64,000 nucleotides of DNA from Amphibalanus amphitrite (Eukaryota > Arthropoda > Thecostraca > Balanomorpha > Balanidae). Position 1 is the stretch's first letter, and each line of letters opens with the position of its first letter. A model generated the notes under the pieces. The model was not told where the DNA came from and made no database searches. It was given only the letters and a program-made list of their open reading frames with translations. Shown piece by piece: positions 44,701-55,818 of the stretch. Made by a program: the position numbers and the translations under genes. The stretch covers positions 1,403,501 to 1,467,500 of the forward strand of contig NW_024881530.1 of the NCBI RefSeq assembly GCF_019059575.1. Reading direction: 5' to 3'.

Positions 44701-46290
44701 CTACTGTAACGCAGATGCGTTACATTTTTTTCATCTTTCATGCTGAACTGCAAGCTGTGCCACAAGCTGAAACACGGCCATCTGCGAGCGCCGCACAGAC
44801 ACGGTCAGCCGGCTAAATCGGCTGTGATACCCTCTCTCCGTCCCAGCTGCCGTCCACACAGACGGCGCAGTAGGCTCTGACAAACAGGGGTCCTCTATAG
44901 ATGACCACCCCACTTCATGAGAACCCGGATCTGAAGCCAACAAATAGCATACCGAAACGCGCCATTCTGCCAGCCTCGAGCCATTAATCAGTTTAGCCTT
45001 TGGAAAACAAGACTCTGTCCCACGCTCGGCACCCCGCCAGAGAACAAGGAGAGGGGAGTGCAGACCGGCCCTGATTTGAACCAAAACAAGAAAGGGGAGC
45101 GGGGACCGACCCGGTTTGTACGAAAACAGGATGAAATGGAACTCGGTCGCCAACGACAAAATATAGGACATCTGGCCGGAGCTGACTTCAAAACAAGGGG
45201 GAGCGGAGGGCCAGGCCCGCCACCTGGCACCTCAGGCGCCGTGAGCGCCGGCGGCGAATTCCACCCGATCGCCACGTGAAAGGGTGCGACTGCATGGCCG
45301 GGGGTGCCGAACTTCAGCAAATCACGAACGTTTGAAGGCGGAGCCAAACGCACTTTCTGAGAATGGAGGACGAAGATTGGACAAGGAGATGCTGCCCGGC
45401 CCTCTGAAGTATGACGTCATCAAAAGTATAAGTTGATGAAACGGAACTGGAACGCTCTCTGGTCCTCGCTCTCTCGGACGACGCATCCCGCGCCGGTGGC
45501 ACTCTCGGCCCACGTCTCTCGTCTGACATCGCGGACAGCCCACGAGACACCAGCGGCTGGCATCACGGCGCCGGCGGCGCGGCTCTGGCCGCCGGGCCGG
45601 GCGCTGGACGGACACGACCATCATGTCAGCGACTCCATCTCAAGTAAGGTCACGCGGTGAACACGGGTGCGCACCTAGTCCCTAAAATCCTTCAAGTAAC
45701 CCCCCCCCCTCGTTACTGCTATGTGAGCCACATTATATTCCCCTTTTTAGGTGTCGTCTGCAATGTTTTAGGCCATTCAGTTTAGGTAGTTAAATTTATT
45801 CTTGGGACTTTCAGTCTAGGTAGCTTAAGTTCACAATTCGATTTCGGTAAACTATGTAACTGTGCGCGTGGCGCGAGACGCGTGCCGACGTGGACCCTCG
45901 TCCGGCGCCCCGTGGTGATTAAGGCGGACGGAGGGGATTATACACCGTGGGGAGTCTGGAAAGGGACGGGCGACTGTGTACCGCACCGCGCGGCTTGTGG
46001 GGCTCAGTTGATGGGCGGCCTGGGCCCAGAATGTTTCTTTTAAATTTGACGTGTAAGGGAATTTAAGGTGTTGCGTCGGAGTATGTAAATAAATGGGACT
46101 TGTAAATATTGAAATACGAGTGTGAGTATAGTGCTGAAGGGCAGGGATCGGAGGATGGAGCATAAAAGGCCATATGCCAACCCACAGTCGGGAAAGAGGT
46201 CATTTCCAAGGTGTCTGGCCAGAGCAATTTACAACGATCAGTTTTCTTTATCTGTTTGATTTTACACAGTGCACACAGGGATTATACGGG

Positions 46291-46940
46291 GAGCACAGAA
46301 CACACACAGGACCTCCCTAGCCTAGCCGATACTGGAGCTTCTCCGGTTGACTCCTAAGTGCCCTTGCCAGTGGATTTCCTGGCACTCCATCCTCCCCAAA
46401 TTATCCCACGGTCCAAACAATAGCGATTACACACAACATACACAGGACCTCCCTAGCCTAACCGATACTGGAGCTTCTCCGGTTGACTCCTAAGTGCCCT
46501 TGCCAGTGGATTTCCTGGCACTCCATCCTCCCCAAATTATCCCACAGTCCAAACAATAGCGATTACACACAATACACACAGGACCTCCCTGACCTAACCG
46601 ATACTGGAGCTTCTCCGGTTGACTCCTAAGTGCCCTTGCCAGTGGATTTCCTGGCACTCCATCCTCCCCAAATTATCCCACGGTCCAAACAATAGCGATT
46701 ACACACAACACACACACGACCTCCCTAGCCTAACCGATACTGGAGCTTCTCCGGTTGACTCCTAAGTGCCCTTGCCAGTGGATTTCCTGGCACTCCATCC
46801 TCCCCAAATTATCCCACGGTCCAAACAATAGCGATTACACACAACATACACAGGACCTCCCTAGCCCAACCGATACTGGAGCTCCTCCGGTTGACTCCCA
46901 AATGCCCTCGCCAGCGGATTTCCTGGCACTCCACTAATCA
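46291..46940 (+). repeat. 136-bp tandem array in the 5' LTR
   Basis: GACCTCCCT recurs at about 46310, 46446, 46582, 46718 and 46854, each step 136 bp, giving four full units and a fifth partial one. Each unit includes GATACTGGAGCTTCTCCGG and TTTCCTGGCACTCCATCC. The last unit is the most diverged. Confidence 0.93.
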
Positions 46941-47541
46941 ATTTACCAACGGTCCGCACACAAGCAACACACTAGACCTTGTTGCACACGAAATATATGT
47001 AATTTTATTCTACATGGACACTGCAAGGGATGGAACCGGGGAGATAGATGATGCACGTCACGCCCCTGTGCGTGGAGAATCCACCGACGCGGCCATGGGT
47101 TAGGAGGGAGATGAGACGCGAGTAGAGACGCGGACTGTACAAATAGAAAAATCGGGTTTCCCGAATGGCGCTAAACTCGGACAGACCCCACTAGATATAA
47201 GGCCTCGATTGAGTAAGCCCTGGATGCGTGCAATAAGTCGCGAAATTAAACGTGAGGATGAAGGCGAGTCGGGCACAGACCGCCGAGGAGGGTTTCAAGA
47301 AATGTTACCCGGTCAGCCTCGTGTCCTGGCTCGGAGGGGACGACGGGCTGTAGTCTGTCTAACCTCTGGCTAGCGGGACACGGGACCAGTGGCCCGATTG
47401 TTCCGGCCCAGGGTAGGCCTGGGTGATAATTAAGGTCACGTGGGCCGTCGCCTGGGATGTGTATCGGCGGGTGGGCCGCCGCGAGATGACGGTGTTCCGT
47501 CTCGGATTAACAGCCTCGGAGGCTGGGCAGATTTTAGGCTG

Positions 47542-47626
47542 CCGGGCTGGCCCGGAAGCCCTGAACTATGACTGGAGCGAGATGCGGTCATCAGTATCAC
47601 GGATGGACCTTAGTTACCCAGCCCGG
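47542..47626 (+). repeat. LTR hairpin repeat, copy 1
   Basis: Arms CCGGGCTGG (47542-47550) and CCAGCCCGG (47618-47626) enclose about 67 nt. A second copy lies at 48086-48170 in the same LTR, with matched changes in both arms. The equivalent copy in the 3' LTR is at 54259-54343. Confidence 0.75.
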
Positions 47627-48085
47627 TTTCAAAAAGATAGGTAGGCCCGCTATCGGTCCCTCAAGTGGTCGGCGCGGGACGTCATTTGAAGAGCGACATA
47701 GATAGTTTCGGAGGTGGTTAGGACCCCGGGCGTCTTAGCGAGGGAATCGTATGCCGCCGGAAGAGTAATGCCCCGCGAAGGAACGTATAATGCCGCAAGA
47801 CGGGGGTGAACATTAGATACCGAGCATTCGAGTCGGGTGATCGCAGTCAGACGGTGCTGGCCACCCGCAGTCAGTCGAGTAGCTCCGGCCATGCTCTGGT
47901 CCTTTCGAATAGGTCTGTGACGACAGCTTAACTACCAGCCACGGATAGATAGGGCTTTGGACGCCTATGTGCTGGTAGTCGACGATGTGTGTTGAGTGCA
48001 GGATATCCCCGAGTGGACCTGCGTGCGTGGAAGACGCGTGTCGTCTTTGTAGTTAGCCGACGAGAGCTAACCTTTTTTTTGGTCG

Positions 48086-48170
48086 CCGGGTTGGCCCGGA
48101 AACCCTGAACTATGGCTGGTGCGAGATGCGGTCATTAGTATCACGGACGGACTTTAGTTACCCAACCCGG
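48086..48170 (+). repeat. LTR hairpin repeat, copy 2
   Basis: Arms CCGGGTTGG (48086-48094) and CCAACCCGG (48162-48170). The loop is about 85% alike to copy 1. A flanking G-C pair (48085/48171) extends the stem. The 3' LTR equivalent is at 54803-54887. Confidence 0.75.
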
Positions 48171-49101
48171 CTTTCAAATTTTAGATACGTCCGCCGCGGA
48201 AAGCCCGGGCTACTGAGTGCCCTGCGAGCTCTAGCTCCGGAACCGTGGGCTGGAGTGTGTTAGAGATGCTGACTGACCACTGGCAGCAGAAGGTAGGTCC
48301 ACGCGTGAGTGGCAGTAAGACAAGGGCTGCGTACGTTGTTGCAAAGGTTTACCGGCCCATGCTGTAAGTCCATTGTTCGCTCAACAACCTGCGTGCGTGT
48401 GTGTTTATTATTTGTGTGTAGGTAGTTCGGCATGGTCTTGGACCCGCTATAAGTCGCGTAATTCAAGGGCGGAGTGCCGAAATCTGTGGTGGTTCGTATA
48501 TTCTATTCGTGTAGCGTGAGCATTATGAAGCGTTTGTCTGATGTACGGAGCATTGTGGTTATGAAGGGATAACGGTTAATGAAATTTAAGGCCAATGACT
48601 CAATAATGACTTGCGCACGCCTTAGCACCACCGGGGGAAGTTAGGCAAAGAGGGAGGGATCGGAGACGGCTAACTCTGATAATTATGAGGTATAACTGGA
48701 CGTATGACAGAAGTGAGAAGGGATGCACGAGTGGAAGTATGATTGTTGTGTATATCCGGTGGGAGATAGCCCTCAGCTAGGAAAGGCGCTGTTGTTTGAG
48801 AGTGGGACTTTTTGTTGAATAGAGTTGATTTTCTATACCAATATGATCGAGGGTAATTGATTATCATTTATCATTATCTCCCATTCCCTAACCCTGGCCT
48901 ATGTGTTTCCGATGATTGATCGCCCCGGAGAATGCAAAGACAGAGTCGGGACGAGTTCGCGAGGGGCTGAACCGAGAAGGGCTTTTACGAGTAGAAGCGC
49001 ACCCATTAGGCCGATTTTAACACCCCCACTCGAGCCAGCCCACCTGCTGAGAAGCGACCGCCCGGTTAGCCCCGCAACGCCGCGAAATCTCGCTACAGAT
49101 T

Positions 49102-49118
49102 TGGCGCCCAACGTGGGG
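49102..49118 (+). other. LARD primer-binding site for tRNA-Lys(CUU)
   Basis: TGGCGCCCAACGTGGGG, four nucleotides after the 5' LTR, is the exact complement of the last 17 nucleotides of animal tRNA-Lys(CUU) including CCA, as I recall that tRNA (ending CCCCACGTTGGGCGCCA). This fixes the orientation of the element as plus. Confidence 0.85.
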
Positions 49119-51421
49119 TAGGATCAATCAAAGGAATCATGAAGTCGGTGGACGGACGTGCATTGCCGAACCCAAAGCTAAAATTTCAGAGGAAATGCGA
49201 GCGTGAGTGAGAAAACGTATTATGTCTGAGCTAGATGCAGTGGGAGCTGGTCACTCAGTGCAGCGTTACTCGGGTTAAATTGATTTGATTGAAATCAGAA
49301 AGCGTGGATTGCTGGAGGGTGTATATATCATGAAGTGATAAGGGTAAATCGAGGATCAATTTTAAGTGACGGGCGAGCGGGCTTGGTATATTTTTTTCGG
49401 CTACAGGTATCGCTAACTAAAATTATGTGGCTCACATCTAGCGAACCCTAACCTTGAGTGAAATCCCGTGATCCAAAGTTAGAGTAATCACACCGAGGAT
49501 GCCATTTTTAACCCAATTTTTAAGAGATTGTACCCATCCTATACCAAAAAGGTGCAGTGACCTATGTGTGACCCGTGGACTGACCCGCCTCTGGAGAGAA
49601 CTGACAGGAGACCGGCAACCGTCCACGAGCCGTTCTCCGTGACGGAAACCCCCGTTACAGAACAGGCAGTCATGTATGTTGCCGAACCCAATGAACGTAC
49701 TAAAAATACGACTGAGCACGACGCTATGAAGAAATTGAATGTGCTGAAATGAAAATCAGGATTGAAGAAGGCAAAAGTCACCAATAGGACGCAGCATACT
49801 GAAATGAAGGTGACAGCGCAGATTGTAAATGATTGAGGCACGTTTTAGAAGCAGTATGGGAAGCTGAATTGCGATAAGAACAAGAAGGACAACACACAGC
49901 CGAGTGACGGCGAGAAAGAAGACATTGAAGTAGTATACCGATGGAAACGACGTTGATACTAAATGGCAATGGATACATGCAATCACAGAAAGGAAACGAC
50001 AGCTGAGAAGAGTAAAATGCAAATGATTGAAGAACTGTAACATCACGAAGCCATTTGGAAGAGCAAACGTGCAGCACAGAGAAGAAGAGACGCCGACAAA
50101 AGAACAGAAAAAAGGTAGTCATCAACAGCGACTGCCTGACAGCCAGTGCCCAATGGAACTCAAAATGAAGGCAACGCCGGAAATAAATAACAACAGAAGA
50201 CCGGAAGAAGGAGAAGGAGACACGAATAGAACCAAAACTACAATGTTGTCAGCAGTTACATCGCACGTCTGTGACGACAAAATCAGACGGCAACCGGAGT
50301 AATGGTGACGACAACTACAACCATGAAGCATCATTAGACACGACCATTCAGGGACACTTCAATGCTGCCTGTTTCAACCAAAATGGACAGCTGTAATGGA
50401 CCGGGTCAGTCTGCGGGCCGATTTCTGGACCGCCCGCCGCACTGGCAGGCGGTGATCCGCCGTTCATCAATTGCAGGTGGCTCCCATTTCCCAAACTTCG
50501 AGACCGATCATGTGATCTGCAGCAGGCCGGAGCGATGTTCTCAACGTCACAGCCAAGTAATCATGGAGCAGGCTGCAGTGGAACCACACCTGCCGCCAGA
50601 TGTGACAGCCAAACCATCATCGGCAGTCTACACCAGAGCGCAGCCTCTGCGGCCACCAGACCAGCAGAAACAGCTTGGAAGCCACGTTCAACCCAGGCTC
50701 AGCCACAGACGACGAGTTCTGGGCCGATCATAGCCAGCCCTGACAGCTCACCAGGGCAGCTGCGTACGACATCGATGGTCGGCGAGGACTACGACTACAA
50801 CTACGAGACTGGGGAAATCCGGAACTGGGACACGACTACAGCAGCAGCCGGCCGGTTCGAGACCAAATCGCGGACGACCGCCAGTCCGTCATCGCGGCCA
50901 TCCCGGACCGGAGCTGTCGTGGCTCATGGAGCCACCATCAGGTGCCGGGCTCACTTCTTTGGCATACCACAATCTGCACCGGTATGTTATCGCTAATTTG
51001 ATCGAATTATAGTGACCAAATGTACCAATGTTATTTTTTTGTATTGTCATGTGTTAATTATTTCAATGGTTTCATTCAATTTCCATTGTTTTGCGCGCAA
51101 ATAATTTGATGTGTAGTTGGTGGTGTATTACGGGATAGTACGTGAATGTTTTTAATTCTGGAAATGTAAGGATGGCCTGAAATACTGTGCAATGACACAA
51201 AAACCCGCACTCCTTTTGTCCCAATCATCCAAGCTCGTATTATGCCATCCTCCCCAACCGAACACTCCTGTTGAATTAGCTACCAATCCTTTAGAAGACG
51301 GCCACCCGCCCTCGTCACAGAAGTCACCAAGAAACACGACGAAACGGCACCAAATAGCACGGCAGAAGCGGGCTCTCAAACGTTTAGTCGCGGGGCGCGA
51401 CTATAAAAAGAGGTCTGAAAA
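49119..51421 (+). other. LARD internal region without gag or pol
   Basis: The left part (to about 50390) is A-rich with many stops and short Lys-rich frames (for example 50027-50302). From 50397 to 50996 one frame is free of stops for 200 codons. Only 153 of these follow an ATG (50535); the translation is Ser/Thr/Pro-rich with a small acidic EDYDYNYETGEI segment. It matches no capsid motif I know and may be a decayed gag start or chance. A TATAAAAAG (51402-51410) and a purine run lie just before the 3' LTR and could be the polypurine tract. Confidence 0.6.
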
Positions 51422-54400
51422 TGTAACGCAGATGCGTTACATTTTTTTCATCTTTCATGCTGAACTGCAAGCTGTGCCACAAGCTGAAACACGGCCATCT
51501 GCGAGCGCCGCACAGACACGGTCAGCCGGCTAAATCGGCTGTGATACCCTCTCTCCGTCCCAGCTGCCGTCCACACAGACGGCGCAGTAGGCTCTGACAA
51601 ACAGGGGTCCTCTATAGATGACCACCCCACTTCATGAGAACCCGGATCTGAAGCCAACAAATAGCATACCGAAACGCGCCATTCTGCCAGCCTCGAGCCA
51701 TTAATCAGTTTAGCCTTTGGAAAACAAGACTCTGTCCCACGCTCGGCACCCCGCCAGAGAACAAGGAGAGGGGAGTGCAGACCGGCCCTGATTTGAACCA
51801 AAACAAGAAAGGGGAGCGGGGACCGACCCGGTTTGTACGAAAACAGGATGAAATGGAACTCGGTCGCCAACGACAAAATATAGGACATCTGGCCGGAGCT
51901 GACTTCAAAACAAGGGGGAGCGGAGGGCCAGGCCCGCCACCTGGCACCTCAGGCGCCGTGAGCGCCGGCGGCGAATTCCACCCGATCGCCACGTGAAAGG
52001 GTGCGACTGCATGGCCGGGGGTGCCGAACTTCAGCAAATCACGAACGTTTGAAGGCGGAGCCAAACGCACTTTCTGAGAATGGAGGACGAAGATTGGACA
52101 AGGAGATGCTGCCCGGCCCTCTGAAGTATGACGTCATCAAAAGTATAAGTTGATGAAACGGAACTGGAACGCTCTCTGGTCCTCGCTCTCTCGGACGACG
52201 CATCCCGCGCCGGTGGCACTCTCGGCCCACGTCTCTCGTCTGACATCGCGGACAGCCCACGAGACACCAGCGGCTGGCATCACGGCGCCGGCGGCGCGGC
52301 TCTGGCCGCCGGGCCGGGCGCTGGACGGACACGACCATCATGTCAGCGACTCCATCTCAAGTAAGGTCACGCGGTGAACACGGGTGCGCACCTAGTCCCT
52401 AAAATCCTTCAAGTAACCCCCCCCCCTCGTTACTGCTATGTGAGCCACATTATATTCCCCTTTTTAGGTGTCGTCTGCAATGTTTTAGGCCATTCAGTTT
52501 AGGTAGTTAAATTTATTCTTGGGACTTTCAGTCTAGGTAGCTTAAGTTCACAATTCGATTTCGGTAAACTATGTAACTGTGCGCGTGGCGCGAGACGCGT
52601 GCCGACGTGGACCCTCGTCCGGCGCCCCGTGGTGATTAAGGCGGACGGAGGGGATTATACACCGTGGGGAGTCTGGAAAGGGACGGGCGACTGTGTACCG
52701 CACCGCGCGGCTTGTGGGGCTCAGTTGATGGGCGGCCTGGGCCCAGAATGTTTCTTTTAAATTTGACGTGTAAGGGAATTTAAGGTGTTGCGTCGGAGTA
52801 TGTAAATAAATGGGACTTGTAAATATTGAAATACGAGTGTGAGTATAGTGCTGAAGGGCAGGGATCGGAGGATGGAGCATAAAAGGCCATATGCCAACCC
52901 ACAGTCGGGAAAGAGGTCATTTCCAAGGTGTCTGGCCAGAGCAATTTACAACGATCAGTTTTCTTTATCTGTTTGATTTTACACAGTGCACACAGGGATT
53001 ATACGGGGAGCACAGAACACACACAGGACCTCCCTAGCCTAGCCGATACTGGAGCTTCTCCGGTTGACTCCTAAGTGCCCTTGCCAGTGGATTTCCTGGC
53101 ACTCCATCCTCCCCAAATTATCCCACGGTCCAAACAATAGCGATTACACACAACATACACAGGACCTCCCTAGCCTAACCGATACTGGAGCTTCTCCGGT
53201 TGACTCCTAAGTGCCCTTGCCAGTGGATTTCCTGGCACTCCATCCTCCCCAAATTATCCCACAGTCCAAACAATAGCGATTACACACAATACACACAGGA
53301 CCTCCCTGACCTAACCGATACTGGAGCTTCTCCGGTTGACTCCTAAGTGCCCTTGCCAGTGGATTTCCTGGCACTCCATCCTCCCCAAATTATCCCACGG
53401 TCCAAACAATAGCGATTACACACAACACACACACGACCTCCCTAGCCTAACCGATACTGGAGCTTCTCCGGTTGACTCCTAAGTGCCCTTGCCAGTGGAT
53501 TTCCTGGCACTCCATCCTCCCCAAATTATCCCACGGTCCAAACAATAGCGATTACACACAACATACACAGGACCTCCCTAGCCCAACCGATACTGGAGCT
53601 CCTCCGGTTGACTCCCAAATGCCCTCGCCAGCGGATTTCCTGGCACTCCACTAATCAATTTACCAACGGTCCGCACACAAGCAACACACTAGACCTTGTT
53701 GCACACGAAATATATGTAATTTTATTCTACATGGACACTGCAAGGGATGGAACCGGGGAGATAGATGATGCACGTCACGCCCCTGTGCGTGGAGAATCCA
53801 CCGACGCGGCCATGGGTTAGGAGGGAGATGAGACGCGAGTAGAGACGCGGACTGTACAAATAGAAAAATCGGGTTTCCCGAATGGCGCTAAACTCGGACA
53901 GACCCCACTAGATATAAGGCCTCGATTGAGTAAGCCCTGGATGCGTGCAATAAGTCGCGAAATTAAACGTGAGGATGAAGGCGAGTCGGGCACAGACCGC
54001 CGAGGAGGGTTTCAAGAAATGTTACCCGGTCAGCCTCGTGTCCTGGCTCGGAGGGGACGACGGGCTGTAGTCTGTCTAACCTCTGGCTAGCGGGACACGG
54101 GACCAGTGGCCCGATTGTTCCGGCCCAGGGTAGGCCTGTGTGATAATTAAGGTCACGTGGGCCGTCGCCTGGGATGTGTATCGGCGGGTGGGCCGCCGCG
54201 AGATGACGGTGTTCCGTCTCGGATTAACAGCCTCGGAGGCTGGGCAGATTTTAGGCTGCCGGGCTGGCCCGGAAGCCCTGAACTATGACTGGAGCGAGAT
54301 GCGGTCATCAGTATCACGGATGGACCTTAGTTACCCAGCCCGGTTTCAAAAAGATAGGTAGGCCCGCTATCGGTCCCTCAAGTGGTCGGCGCGGGACGTC

Positions 54401-55814
54401 ATTTGAAGAGCGACATAGATAGTTTCGGAGGTGGTTAGGACCCCGGGCGTCTTAGCGAGGGAATCGTATGCCGCCGGAAGAGTAATGCCCCGCGAAGGAA
54501 CGTATAATGCCGCAAGACGGGGGTGAACATTAGATACCGAGCATTCGAGTCGGGTGATCGCAGTCAGACGGTGCTGGCCACCCGCAGTCAGTCGAGTAGC
54601 TCCGGCCATGCTCTGGTCCTTTCGAATAGGTCTGTGACGACAGCTTAACTACCAGCCACGGATAGATAGGGCTTTGGACGCCTATGTGCTGGTAGTCGAC
54701 GATGTGTGTTGAGTGCAGGATATCCCCGAGTGGACCTGCGTGCGTGGAAGACGCGTGTCGTCTTTGTAGTTAGCCGACGAGAGCTAACCTTTTTTTAGGT
54801 CGCCGGGTTGGCCCGGAAACCCTGAACTATGGCTGGTGCGAGATGCGGTCATTAGTATCACGGACGGACTTTAGTTACCCAACCCGGCTTTCAAATTTTA
54901 GATACGTCCGCCGCGGAAAGCCCGGGCTACTGAGTGCCCTGCGAGCTCTAGCTCCGGAACCGTGGGCTGGAGTGTGTTAGAGATGCTGACTGACCACTGG
55001 CAGCAGAAGGTAGGTCCACGCGTGAGTGGCAGTAAGACAAGGGCTGCGTACGTTGTTGCAAAGGTTTACCGGCCCATGCTGTAAGTCCATTGTTCGCTCA
55101 ACAACCTGCGTGCGTGTGTGTTTATTATTTGTGTGTAGGTAGTTCGGCATGGTCTTGGACCCGCTATAAGTCGCGTAATTCAAGGGCGGAGTGCCGAAAT
55201 CTGTGGTGGTTCGTATATTCTATTCGTGTAGCGTGAGCATTATGAAGCGTTTGTCTGATGTACGGAGCATTGTGGTTATGAAGGGATAACGGTTAATGAA
55301 ATTTAAGGCCAATGACTCAATAATGACTTGCGCACGCCTTAGCACCACCGGGGGAAGTTAGGCAAAGAGGGAGGGATCGGAGACGGCTAACTCTGATAAT
55401 TATGAGGTATAACTGGACGTATGACAGAAGTGAGAAGGGATGCACGAGTGGAAGTATGATTGTTGTGTATATCCGGTGGGAGATAGCCCTCAGCTAGGAA
55501 AGGCGCTGTTGTTTGAGAGTGGGACTTTTTGTTAAATAGAGTTGATTTTCTATACCAATATGATCGAGGGTAATTGATTATCATTTATCATTATCTCCCA
55601 TTCCCTAACCCTGGCCTATGTGTTTCCGATGATTGATCGCCCCGGAGAATGCAAAGACAGAGTCGGGACGAGTTCGCGAGGGGCTGAACCGAGAAGGGCT
55701 TTTACGAGTAGAAGCGCACCCATTAGGCCGATTTTAACACCCCCACTCGAGCCAGCCCACCTGCTGAGAAGCGACCGCCCGGTTAGCCCCGCAACGCCGC
55801 GAAATCTCGCTACA
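51422..55814 (+). repeat. LARD 3' LTR, 4,393 bp
   Basis: Same length as the 5' LTR and offset by 6,717 bp. Followed directly by the CTAC duplication. Confidence 0.93.
53008..53657 (+). repeat. 136-bp tandem array in the 3' LTR
   Basis: The same array as in the 5' LTR, with the same number of units and no difference noticed. Confidence 0.93.
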
Positions 55815-55818
55815 CTAC

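Larger units (their letters stand above)
44705..49097 (+). repeat. LARD 5' LTR, 4,393 bp
   Basis: Differs from the 3' LTR at three positions that I noticed: 47422 (G against T at 54139), 48080 (T against A at 54797) and 48817 (G against A at 55534). It begins with a near-palindrome (9-bp arms, 2-bp centre), contains an AATAAA at 46088-46093, a 136-bp tandem array and two copies of a hairpin repeat. The short open frames inside (up to 146 codons) show no family resemblance. Confidence 0.93.
44705..55814 (+). mobile_element. LARD-like non-autonomous LTR retrotransposon, 11.1 kb
   Basis: Two direct repeats of 4,393 bp (44705-49097, 51422-55814) flank a 2,324-bp interior that begins with a primer-binding site. 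The repeats start TGTAACG and end GCTACA, and the whole is flanked by a 4-bp CTAC duplication (44701-44704, 55815-55818). This shows a retrotransposon and not a segmental duplication. No capsid, protease, polymerase or integrase is recognisable, so it must be mobilised by another element. Giant LTRs with a coding-poor centre are the defining layout of LARDs, described first in plants. Three substitutions between the LTRs were noticed, so it is young. It sits in the TfAP-2 intron. Confidence 0.9.

Noticed and set aside
44731..45624. Small genes (146, 121 and 100 codons) repeated at 51448-52341
   Set aside because: They are chance frames inside the LARD LTR and appear twice because the LTR does.
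46291..46940. CRISPR-like array
   Set aside because: Units are contiguous 136-bp tandem copies without unique spacers, in a eukaryotic LTR.
47542..48171. Hammerhead ribozyme
   Set aside because: The conserved CUGANGA and GAAA cores are not in the required places.
44705..55814. Segmental tandem duplication of 4.4 kb
   Set aside because: TG...CA ends, a 4-bp flanking duplication, and a tRNA-Lys primer-binding site immediately after the first copy all indicate LTRs.
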